Shown: positions 44,961-57,000 of the stretch, in pieces
How the letters are laid out: each line of letters starts with the position of its first letter
Numbering within the stretch: the stretch's first letter is position 1
Origin: Cornus controversa
Lineage: Eukaryota; Streptophyta; Magnoliopsida; Cornales; Cornaceae
Assembly: GCA_026545225.1 (NCBI GenBank)
Contig: CM048845.1
Coordinates: 74,766,033-74,830,032 of the forward strand
Direction of reading: 5' to 3'
Length of the DNA: 64,000 nucleotides
Translations under genes and position numbers: made by a program
The notes under the pieces: model-generated
Seen by the model: only the letters and a program-made list of their open reading frames with translations
Told to the model about the DNA's origin: nothing
Database searches by the model: none

Positions 44961-46068
44961 AGTCGTAAACCTATCAGAAGCACTAATAGCCCCCAAGAGG
45001 GGTAGATTGTGACAACCTCTGGGGACAGACAAGCTACCATACTCAAAAATTAGGGGTGGAATGTGACAACATATTTGAGCAGGTGTGATGTTAGGTAGTG
45101 TGGAGGCTTTACAAATGGTATCGGAGCCAGAGCCCAATTGAAAGTATGTCAATGGGAACATTGGGCCCCCAAGGGAGTGGGCAGGCTAAGATGAAGTGTT
45201 ATATGTATATTCATTACATTTGTATGACACAACGCGTTTTAAATCTGTGATGGTCGTGAACCCATCAGAAGCATGTTAGGGGTGGAATGTGATGACTGTT
45301 GTGAGCGAGTGTGATGTCGGGTAGGGTGGAGGCATTACAAATGGTATCAAAGCCAAAACCGAGTCAAAAGTGTGTCAACGAAGACGTTGGGCCCCCAAAT
45401 GGGTAGACAGGTTAAGATGAAATGTTATATGTATGTTCATCATATTTCTATGACGCAATGCGTTTTAAAGTCGTGATGGCCGTGAACTTATCATAACTCT
45501 GCAGTTAAGTGTACTTAACTGGGAGTAGTACCGGGATGTGTGATCCCTTGTGAAGTATTTGGTATAGAAGAGCCAAAAGCGAACAATATTGTATCGGGTG
45601 AGGTGGATGTATTACAAATAGTTTCATAGCGAGAGCCTAGCCGGAAGTGTGTTAATGGAAACGTTGGGCCTCCAAGGGAGGTGAATTGTGATGACCTCTG
45701 TGGGAAGATGTGATGTGGACGGGTGCGAGTCACTGGACGAGCCACCACATAGGTAGACTACTGGTGTCACGATCCCACGTCGCCTGGACAGGTTAAGGTG
45801 AAGTGATCATCACCCTTAATTTTATGACACAATGTATTTTAAAGCTGTAATGGTCTTGAACCTATCATAATTTCGCAGTTAAACGTGCTTAGCTTGGAGT
45901 AGTATCGGGATGGGTGACATCTGGGAAGTCTCTTATCCGAGAGAGTCAAAAGCGGACCGGGTGCTTAGGTGGGAGTAGTACCAGGATAAGTGATCTCCTG
46001 AAAAATCTCTGATTCGAAAGAATTAAAAGTCGACAATATTGTGTCAAATGAAGTGGGAGTGTCACAAT
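44961..46068 (+). mobile_element. Cassandra TRIM array, right part
   Basis: Continues the element split at 41234. LTR-to-primer-site junctions (TTACAAATGGTATC or TTACAAATAGTTTC) occur near 45109, 45335 and 45611. LTR starts (TGTGACAAC/TGTGATGAC) lie near 45010, 45062, 45281 and 45688. 5S-like blocks (GCAGTTAAGTGTACTTAACT, GGGAGTAGTACC-GGAT) are at about 45495-45580, 45875-45940 and 45960-46010. The array ends GAGTGTCACA at 46068. Multiple LTRs joined by short interiors indicate unequal recombination or serial nesting. Confidence 0.85.
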
Positions 46069-47339
46069 TACTAATTTGATAATTTCTTACAAACATACAA
46101 CCATAGCCTGCAGTACACCACAATAGATGTTTAGAGCTAGATCTGCAGAGTATACGAGCAGAAACCTTAGTACCAAAAATTAATCCTTCAATATTTGTGA
46201 CCAAATTCTCTACGTATTCTCGATTTAGTCTGTGATTACACCAAAGCATTAATTCTTATTCCAGCTGTTTTTCTCTTATTGAATATTATCGAATAATTGC
46301 AATATGCAATGTAGTAGTATACGTTGAAAGCAATAACAGAATTATTGGATATTGGACAAAGATGACTTGCTTCCCATCAACCTACTGCATTTTCTTCTAA
46401 GTTTCCCTGGTTAATGATTTCATCCTTTTAACTCAAAAATGACAAACCATTTCCAACTAAAAACAAAATTTGCCTTCCAAACTAGCATTCACAACTCCAA
46501 TTACGAATTAAAAATAAAAATAAAAATCCAAATATTACCTCACTGGAAAGCGAGGAACATCTACATGATGAAGACAATTGTCAGCCATCTTTTTTATTTG
46601 ATCACATGGAATAATCAAATTGATTACTGTTCTTATCTAGTTCCAACTATCTATGGAGGTATTATGCATCAAAGGCAATAAAATTTGGATATTTATAAAC
46701 TAAAAATTTCTTGTCTTTTCCTTCCACTTAAACATTCGACTTTCTACTGTGAAACGCGAGTCTCTCACACTTTAAATTGTTTACTAAACTATGGTAGCTT
46801 TTTCTTCTTTTCCATATTATCCTAGTGTAGTATTCAAGTTACAAGACATGTTCTCTTGAGTAGGACAACGGTGGGGGGTCAATATTGAAGATGAAAACAT
46901 TTACAAAGTTTCAAATTAGACCACTAAAATCATATTTTTGAATATTTTTCTGCTCACATTTTTAACCTCACAATTATACCTTAATGATCTTCTTAAATTA
47001 GAACTACTTTTTTGCCATTATAATTTTTTTTTTGTTTAACCATTAAATCATGTTTAATATTTTTTCTTAACAATTGTTTCTTTATCAATATATAAAATTT
47101 AACTTTTAGATAATTAGTTTATTTTCTAAGAACATAGGAGAATTATTCTAGTGCTTTTCAACAAAAAAAACATATTAATATTTGTAGAGACAAAATTATT
47201 ATTTTTTAGATAAACTTCAAATTGACTATAAATATTCAATAAAATTAAATTTAATTGAAAAGTTAGATGTTACGAGATTTGATCTAAACGTTTATTAAAA
47301 AGTATCCAGGACCAAATGATGAAAATTGATAGGACTTAT
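46069..47339. other. Intergenic, nothing recognised
   Basis: AT-rich. ORFs below 95 codons lack family signatures. No transposon ends identified. Confidence 0.4.
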
Positions 47340-47900
47340 AAATAGACATGTAAATATATGAAATTCGGATAGATAATGGTTGATCTGATCCAATGTTTCA
47401 TTGGTCTTATTTGATAACTTGCCGGATAATTTATGAATGACTCTATATTCAATTTATTATTAATCGGATACTTGATTTGATAATTCAATCGGTTAACGGT
47501 GTACTACTAAATTTTATTTTATTTTTTGTAAAAAAGTATTAATGTTAAAAGAGAAGGGCAGAAGACAAATAAAATATGAAAGAAAAATAAATCTTCTTCA
47601 CTTTGTTAAATAAAAAACACTATTTACCAAAAAATAATAGGTGCATAAGAGAAGAAAATAGAGAGAGGAGAAAGAGAGAGAAGAGAAAATAATTATTAAA
47701 ATATTTTAATAATATGTAAATATTATATATTATATTAGATGATGTATATTTATAATATTATATAATATCTTATGTCAGGGTTATTATTAGATTAAATTGA
47801 CCTTAAGTCATATTTGATTTGTTTAATTAACCAATTATTGAATTCGGATGGAATTATCGAAATAAATCTTCAATTGATATTGTGTTAATTTTATCATAGA
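47340..47900. repeat. Dispersed CGGATTAT-rich repeat, copy 4
   Basis: Has ATTCGGATAGATAATGG, TAATCGGATACTTGATTTG, TTAAATTGACCTTAAGTCAT and GAAATAAATCTTCAATTGAT, in the order seen in the other copies. It lies about 90 bp before the TATA box of the synthetase gene. Confidence 0.55.
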
Positions 47901-47985
47901 AAAAGTGAATAAAAAATAAAATCGAATAAACCACTGCCCAAATCAAACGGCCACAAAAACAATTCCATAAAAAAGAGTGTACTTG

Positions 47986-47993
47986 TATAAATA
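47986..47993 (+). promoter_or_regulatory. TATA box of the synthetase gene
   Basis: TATAAATA, 53-60 bp before the start codon, leaving room for a leader of about 25-30 nt. Confidence 0.65.
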
Positions 47994-48045
47994 TCCTGTT
48001 CCAAGGCCTTCACAAACCGCGAAGGCCGAAAAAAGAAAACGAAGA

Positions 48046-51000
48046 ATGGGGCGCTCAGTTATCTCTCACTTTCTCATCCTCTCCAATAGTTCCCCACGCT
48101 TCACCTCTTCAATGTACTCTCTCTCTCTATATATTATGTATATGCATAATATATATATGTGTGTGTTTGTATATATATGTGTATGTAGTTTATTTCTTTT
48201 TCTTGTAAGCCACAAGCTCCGTATCATATTGACACTTTAGTATGATTTCAAGCAGGTCATGTGGAATTCCAAGTAAATTATTGAAAAGTCATGGATTGAT
48301 TCGTCGTCCTCACCTTCCAAGTAGTCTCAGCATTGCAGGTTTCCGATGCAATTGTAGTGTCTCGGTCTCGCAACCGGCCAAGACGGAGACTTCTGCAAGC
48401 TCCGTAAAGTAATCCACGCCATTAATTGGTCGCTATTTCATATTTTCTTTCAGTTGTTCATTGGTTAAATTATGCTTAAAAAAGAAGCTCTTATTTGATT
48501 CGAGATGATTTGTTTTTGTTGTCTTACTTGTATTATTCAGCCGCACTTCGAATTTTTTTTTCATCATTTTTTGTTTCACTTATTAGAAGCTCATTTAATT
48601 GGCCATCATTAGTTTCTTTTTGCGAAGCAGGGATACTTCTAGGGGACGTATATCCATGATACTTCTTGGATACTTGCATAATCGTACCCATAATTTTTAT
48701 TTTTATTTTTGACATGCATATGATACTTCTCAGATAATTCGGCCATGTATCAAACACTTCTTTGATGTTTAAGAACATATTTAGCAAATTTTAAACAACT
48801 GTTCCAATATCACAATACAATTGTTAAGAAATGTTTAGAGTTTCTTAAAAAAAGATGTATTGACATATATAGCATGAGTAATTTAGTCCAAATTTTATTC
48901 ATGCAATATAAATCTCAACTCTTAGCTTCTTTGTCATAATTTTTTTATAAATAAATATTTTCTTGGTACTTAAATAAATGTTAGTAACAAAATTGTAACA
49001 TAAAGACAACTATTCCTTCTTCCCCCCACCCTCACCGAAATTATTGTGTACATTGTGTTGAGCATTATTATAGAAAATTAATCAACATGTACAAAAGACC
49101 ATTGAGGAGACTAGTGGAAAGATATAGAGAAAAGAAGAAAAATGTGAAGAAAATGATAAAAAGAAGAAAAAAAGCATACCCATTCTCACCATCATCCCAT
49201 AGGATTTTTAGCGATCTAATATGAAGGGTTTTAAAAATGTGAAGAATATGATAAAAAGACACATATGAAGAAAGTGCGACTATAGTTAGAACAATTGTGG
49301 GGAAAACAAGTGAATTTTCAATTACTACAGGCTTGGTTAGAATTAAACCCATATTTTTTTTGCTTGAGTGATTGATGAACCAACAAGACACAATCAGGAT
49401 GAGATTTCATGGTGTATGTTATTTGTTAATGATATCTTTTAACTAATGAAACTAGAGAAGGAGTAAGCGTTACATTTGAGGTTTAGGGGAAGCTCTAGAA
49501 TCAAAAGGATTTGAGATAAGTAGGAACAAAATTGAATATATAGAGTGTAATTTTAGTAAATCTAGATATACAAATAGGGATATAGTGAAGATTAAGGATC
49601 AAGAGATACTAAAACGTGAATATTTCCACTATTTAGGTTCAATCATTCACAATGAAAAAAAATTGAAGATGAAGATAATCATAGAATCAATGCAAGATGA
49701 GTTAAATGGAGGAGTGCGTTTGCTATATTGTGTGGTTGGCATATCCCTCCAAGATTGAAAGTGAAACTCTATTGACATTCTTTATGCGACAAAATAAGTC
49801 CATACTTTTTTGTCTTTGTAATTGATTATCTGACAAGTTACAATTAGGATGAGATTCCGCGGTGTATGTTATTTGTTGATAATATTGTTTTAACTGATGA
49901 AACTAGAGGAGTATGTGCTAAATTGGAGGTCTGGGGGAAGCTCTAGAATTAAAAGAATTTGAGATAAGTAGGAACAAAATTGAATATATAGAGTGTAATT
50001 TTAGTAAATCTAGATATACAAATAGGGATATAGTGAAGATTAAGGATTAAGAGATGCTAAAGCTTGAACATTTTCTCTATTTAGGTTCAATCATTCACAA
50101 TGAAGGAAAAATTAGAGATGAGATTAATCATAGAATCAATGCAAGATGAGTTAAATGGAGGAATTCGTTTAGTATATTGTGTGATCGGGGTATCCCTCCA
50201 AGATTGAAAGGGAAATTCTATAAAACAACTATTCAACTGACATTCTTTATGCGACAGAATGTTGGGCAACTAAGAAACATCATATGTATAAAGTGTGTGG
50301 AAGTGCGAATGTTGAGATGAATGTGTGGCTAGATATGAAAGGATAAAACTAAAAATGAACACATTCATGGTTTGGTTGAAGTAGCACCAATTGAAAATAA
50401 ATTGAGAGAAAATGGATTAAGATGGTTTGAACATGTGAAAAGAAGACCACTAAGTGCACCGGTTAGGAAGAACGACATGGTTCACATTGTGGGTAATGCT
50501 GGTGGAAGGGGAAGATCAAATTTAACATATTTAGAGTTAGTGTGGAAATATATCATAATATGTGGTTTGACTAAGGTAATGCCTTAGATAAGCATAATGG
50601 GTAAAAAAGGGTTCATATATCTGACCAAAGTAGTTGGGAAAAAGGTTTGTTGAGTGGAGTTAAGTTTCATGTATGCAAGACCTTGTTTACATTATATGTA
50701 ATACTTACAAACTAATCATTATTTTTTAAGAAAAAAATACTAGCCTCTATACATTTTAATGAGAAGCCTGTCCTAGAATTTCTCATGTTTACCTTTCAGT
50801 AACGACAATAGCCAAGCGTTGGGATGTCCTTTAAGGATTGGAACCATAGTCAAAATAATCATTTTAGGATCAAGTTGGCATAAGAATTCTATCGGAAGTA
50901 ACAATGACTAGAAGTCATAATTCTTTTTTCATAGCCTCTGGCATTTAGGAAAGGATTATTAGATTTGAAAATTTTCAAGGGCCATACCTTTTATATCATG

Positions 51001-54000
51001 GGATGTGGAGAGGTTAATACTTTCGTTGGAGGTGACATCTTGACATTTTTCACTTGGTAATATTAGAAGTTAGGAGGAAATAAAATTTGAGTATGTATCT
51101 TGTAGACTTGTACTGTTAGATGGACTTAAGGGCCGTTGGATTTTCTTTTTGGAGTCTCATCTGGATTCTATTATCATATATAATTGTGGCCATTTGATTG
51201 TTGTTATGGTATAAAAATACTATAATTTTCAATGCAAGAGGGCGAGTTAGAGTATTTACTACATTTTATATCCATTATATGAACATTATTTCAGGTTTTA
51301 AGATAACTCATGAAAATAGAAGCGTGCACTATACTGAGGTACCCGGATCGCTTTGGATTTCAATGTTGGGCTTTTTATTGCTATATCAATGCCGAAATTG
51401 GCACCAACAGTTGGTCTAAAGCTTTTAAAAGTTGTTTTTGAATTTTTTTGAAAAAGATTAGCTTATTTCCAATGAATTAAAAAAGTAAACTACCCATTGA
51501 TCTTACCACATGGTTTTGTCTAATGATTTGTAACAGTTTCTCCTTGGAAGACCTTTTCCATACTCCATACTCCATACTTCTTCACTTGGTACTGTGTAAC
51601 CTATACTTGCTATAAGTTTGCAAGTCCGTTGCCTTGCATGTTTATTTGCTTGATCCTACGTTCTAACTTAGTAATGGATGTTATTAGTATCTGTAGCAAT
51701 GACACTGCAATCCTTTTGGTTGAGCCATATACAATGTGGAATTAAATATTGTTGCATCACAATGTCGAATGATTATTTATGCATAGTGGTTATTGCAAGC
51801 GTCAATGTGGATAAAGTTATTGAAAACATCATTGTGAACTGTTTTTCTGCAAACTAATTGCCTATGAATGAAAACCGTTGGGACTGAGTCATGTGTTGGC
51901 AATTTCTTACTCAAAACTTGGATTATGGTCTGTATCAAAGTGTCATGAGTCATTCATCTATAACCAAGGAAGATGACGGAGATGAAGATCAGCGAAGAAC
52001 ACATTGCATATCTCTCAAGCTCAATCACATATCTAGGTTAAGGTAAGTTGAGACGAGACCAATTATGACCTAGGTTTGATCTTTAAAAGATTCAAAATTA
52101 TGTTTTAATCATGTTCATCAAAATTGAGGTATTTGATAAAATGTTTCTAAAACATGAATTTCTATAAAACAGTGAGCTGGTCAAGAATGCTTTGAAATCC
52201 AGAATGTTTTGATTGATCGAAACTTATCCAGTGATGCTCGATGGAAGGCTCGACTGATCAAATCCTATGGACAAACTTTTATGAAAACTCTCTTAAATCA
52301 GAATTCTAAAAGGATTTTACTTATCATACTACAAGGATCTCCTGAATTGGCTATAAATATGGGGTTATAGTTAGTTTAGGGTATCTGTCTCACAGGAGCT
52401 TCTAACTCTTTACATTTTATTGAGAGAACTTATATTTTAGAAATAAAAGGCTTTGAGAATCAATCTATAGTTCTTCATAGACTACCATCCTATATGTGAT
52501 TAAGAGAATTAAAGTTCCTTTCGAAAAAAAGAAAGAGAGAATAAGTAAGGAGCATAATTGGAATTATCATTCAGAGCATCAATCGGGTGGTTTGTGAAGA
52601 ACAAGTTGATTGGATGTCACTAGTCTTGGAGATCAGAATTCCATCGAGTAGTAGATTGCATGAGGAGCGAGTCTTTGGATGGATCATTTGCTAGAGGATC
52701 TGGGAGATCTTGCATAAGTTAGAGTCGGGAGTGACTAGGTGAATTTTGGGTTAGAGTAACTTAGTGTTGTGATTATGTGCCCTTCAAGCCAATGAATTGG
52801 ATGTAATTGACATTTGTTATTAATGGAATCTGGTTTTTATTAAATGCTCTACATACTTATATGGTGAATGCTTGTATTGGTTGGTCCATGAGATGGATTG
52901 TGGTTGTCCCTTTAACTATGCGAAGTGATTCATATATGTATGATTGTTGTTCATGCACATGAGATATGAATCACGGATATTGCATTATCATAAATCGTTC
53001 ACATTCGGTGATACAGGATGGACTCTCTATCTGAAAAGAATTGAACCAGATCAACGATAAGTTGAGATGATTGCGAGAGCTATCGTAGCAATTGCTTCTT
53101 ATTAGTGTCATGGCTAATGACTCAAGCATGAGAGAGGGATGGACTCTTGTCTTAGTTGGTGGTTGCTTTGATTTATTCGGTGGGCCCCAAGGGCCCAAAA
53201 CTAGGGTAGCCATTGACTATTGACATTGGAACATACTCTTAAGATTGCATCCATGCTATAATATTTAATTTGACTTGATTAGTTTGATCATGGAAATTTA
53301 GGGGTCTCTGTGTTTTGATAAAATGTTTTTTGTATTTATTAAATATATTATTTTTATCAAAGGGGAGTTTTATGTGATCAAACGAGAAATAATCAAGGTG
53401 TTAAAATAAAGGTTCAATTAAGTAATTGAATTGATGACATTTATTTATTCGATGGCTAATTGTGCGTAGAGGGGTCATATCGTAAATTGACTTAGTGGTT
53501 TAACCATTTCTCTTGTTGGAGTGCAACCGTTCTTATATAGTGGTATTAAGTTTGGTTAATGGGCCATTTGAAATGGGTCATGAAATGACCTGGTCAATTA
53601 ATAGCCCATTGGAGCCAAGAAGAGTATTGGGCTCAATAGATCCTCACTTCTAGCCCAAACCTTGAATTCTAAGCAAAGAGAGTGGAAAAAGTGAGTAGAG
53701 ACAAGAGAGTGCTATGGGCACTCCAAGGAGGTGCTATGGGACTCCTATAAATATGTGTTAAGAGGGTTCAGAACCCTAAGTTAATCAAGTCTTGCATTCA
53801 AGAGGCAAGAGGCCATTCTTTACCCATATCTTCTCTCTTACTTACTCTCTAAGGGTTTCCATACAACCAAGGTTTGTAGAATTCATAAGGGGGTCATAGA
53901 ATTGATACTCTAAGGGCAAGGAACCAAGGAAGAAGAAGAAGGTGCTAGGAGGAGAGAGCTAGAAGGAATTCAAGAGAGGTCTTCAAAGTGGGTGAGGGAC

Positions 54001-57000
54001 TATACTAAATCCCTCAAGGTATAAGATTTTTGAATCTCTGCACAGCATCTCTAACATGTTTTTACAAAATTTTGATTTCCATAAGAACACCAAGATCAAG
54101 AATGCTTCTGCTTTTCAAATTCCATTTTCGTAACACTTAGTTTGTAATCTCTTTCTCGTGTAGTGGGTTTTAATCAGTTTAGACTAGCTCCCGTGGTTTT
54201 TCTCTATTTAGGGTTTTCCACGTAAGATATATTGTCTCAGCTTTATTTTATTTATTGCTTTATGTGTTAGTGTGGTTGCAATTGAGACATGTGTTAGTCT
54301 GGGCCTCCTCTAGGTTCAATTGAACGCGCACACTTTGATGTATTAGAGTCTAAGGTAATGGTCCCTAAAATCTAACATTTGGTATCGATTGTAGACTTAA
54401 CAGAAACCAGTTTTGTTACATATTTTTGCATGTGTCTTGTTTATGTTGCAGTTGGAATGAGCGTCTTCATGTTACCTGCTAACTTTGCAAACATTTGAAA
54501 TTAAGTATCAAGTTACTATCTATTCCTATAATCACAAACATGGAACAGATATTTATGGTGATCAACTTACTTTATCACTCATTTTGAACTTAACACTCGT
54601 CAGTTTTAAGTTGACAGTAATCAGATGTAGGGATGAGTTCATTGTCATCCAAATTTCTATAGGTTAAAAGGTTGACAGTTATTCTTTCCTATGCAATTCC
54701 AAAGGGAACTTTTTCCCTTTACTCCAAGATGCTTGTTCTTTTCATCTTTTTTAGTTTCAAATTTACAGGAAGAGGATAGTGTCTGGAGTCCAGCCAACAG
54801 GATCTATACACCTTGGGAATTATCTTGGTGCGATAAAGAATTGGATCTCACTGCAGGTTGGGTATACTTTTATGCCAAATATGAAGCAATTTTTGCTAAG
54901 AACATTAATTCTACTTTCTACATGTGTAATGATGCTTTTCTGTCAATGATTTTTGTCTCCCTATAAAAAATTCTTTGAAGTAATAGCTAGAGGACCATCC
55001 TCTTATGAATGTATTTTGTAATCTGCGAACATATTTTTGCTCTGGCTTGCCCCTAGTTATGAATCGTCACTTTATTGTACTCGAGGACTTCATAGCGACT
55101 ATCTCTTGGTGTAGTGGTAAGAGCCGCTAGACAAGTGTGAAGATGCAAGCATATGTTTGAGAACAGGGACTTTTTTGCAAAAATAATGTCAAACATTAGG
55201 TTCATCTCCAATCTTTCCTTCCTAGAGCCATGCATAGGCGGGGCCAGTATGCGCTAATGACCTTTTTTTTTTTTACTTGACTGAGTACATTTTTTATTTG
55301 AGTGGTGGTTAGCCACTACCTTATCAAGTACCCTCACATCATATTTTTGGGCCAGACTTCCAATTGTGCCTCTTATTTATTGATTGATGTAGCTTGGGAT
55401 AGCATACATGAAACGCTGTCTTAATGACCCTACTGAATTGGTTGGTTTCATTGGCTGGATCATCAGTTAGACATCTAAACGAGTTTCTGATTTAAATCAG
55501 TGTGAGTTGGAGACTCATTTGACTCATTTGGCCTCAATGATTCTGGTATTTTCTTATATATATTTATAGTTCAGATTTTATGCTTGACTAGGTGAGCTGG
55601 CGGTTAAACCGGCTTTTACAAGCCCGTTTCTTTCAGTGTTCGTCTGGTCAGTTTTTTCTACAAGATTGTGGTTGCAATTTGCAAACTTATATGTATATTG
55701 TTTTTCAGCTTCTGCCATATTTGAACATTTGAGTGTTCATTTTTTTTTTTATCTTAAGGGTAACTGGTTATGCAAGATCCTGAGATTAAAATATCCGTTT
55801 GGAGTTGAATTTGAATTTTCATTCGCATCTGTTCCATGGATGGCATGAGGTTTCTAATGAGGTGCCACATTGTGAGATTGGCTCAAGTAGATTTTTTTCT
55901 TTCTAATAACAAAAAGGCCAATTTATCTCATTTGCATGTCTGAGATCTACTTATTTGTTTCATAATCCAGTGGATTTCATCCGTCGGACTTTGTTTCAAA
56001 GGAATTTCAAGTTCAGGAATATTAACTTCAGCAACCTTGAAAATCCACGGGGAAAACATATCAATTTTTTATGTAGCATAGATTCTGGCTTTCAATACTT
56101 TTATCTAATCTGGTCTTTCATGCTCTGGTTTCTCCTTGCAGAATACATATGATACTCTATTCTTCATTGTGGACCTCCATGCGGTATGTTCAAATATTCT
56201 TTGAATTTGATATGATTTTTTAGATTAATTTTCTCTTGCTGCATGTGATGCCACTTGGCAGAGTACACGAGAAGTGTTTATCACATATAATACAGGAAAA
56301 GTGTCCCCCACTTTAGTGTCGTTTGGCCTCCTCTCAACTTGAAGGACATTATCCAATCAATTTCCAGATCCGTGTGTCCTTTTATCCTTCATTGTTTTGA
56401 TGTCCGACTTTCTCCGGAATATTTATACTTTTGAAAACGTTGCTACCTGTGTCTTGTTCATATATTTAGAACATTTTGTCAGTCTTAAACTTAATGATAC
56501 AATATTACAACATGCTGTTTATTTTCCACAAGGCCTCATAATGATCAGTTCTTAGGAGGTATGCCATTAGTCTGATATTAATGTAGCATCAGGTCTGATG
56601 TGAATGAGGTTGAAAACTGAAAGAAAATAAGGGAGTCAAAGCAAAATCCTTCAAGGAGAGAGATAAAAGAATGCCCCTAGTATGGAGGGTTTGATTTTTC
56701 CTCACATCTGTTGATACTGTACCAAACCCTTATAGTAGTGAAGTTTTATGGTTACTGGTTAGCATGATGCCTTAGTTCCTTTTTGTAGCTAAACATATTC
56801 TTGATAAAATCAATGTAACTATGCCACTGTAGGATACTCAAAGAACTTAAGAAAGAAAATGTTCCAGCTTGTTGAAATTAAGCTTGAATTTGAAGGTTCA
56901 TTTTTTAGGTAATGTAAAAGAAATGTGTAACTATTTGTTGACATATCATAATTAAAATATGCCATATAAGAAGTGCTATCAGGATTTGCCATCAATAATA

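Noticed and set aside
40800..46010. 5S rRNA genes
   Set aside because: Only diverged 3' halves are present, inside LTRs with primer sites and polypurine tracts, so they are Cassandra elements.
48404..48405. Alternative donor after TCC for synthetase exon 2
   Set aside because: It would put exon 3 out of the conserved [11 protein letters not shown] frame; the donor at 48409 restores it.
55099..55170. tRNA gene
   Set aside because: Box A is good but no cloverleaf or anticodon arm can be formed and box B is decayed; the 3' part and T run fit a SINE.
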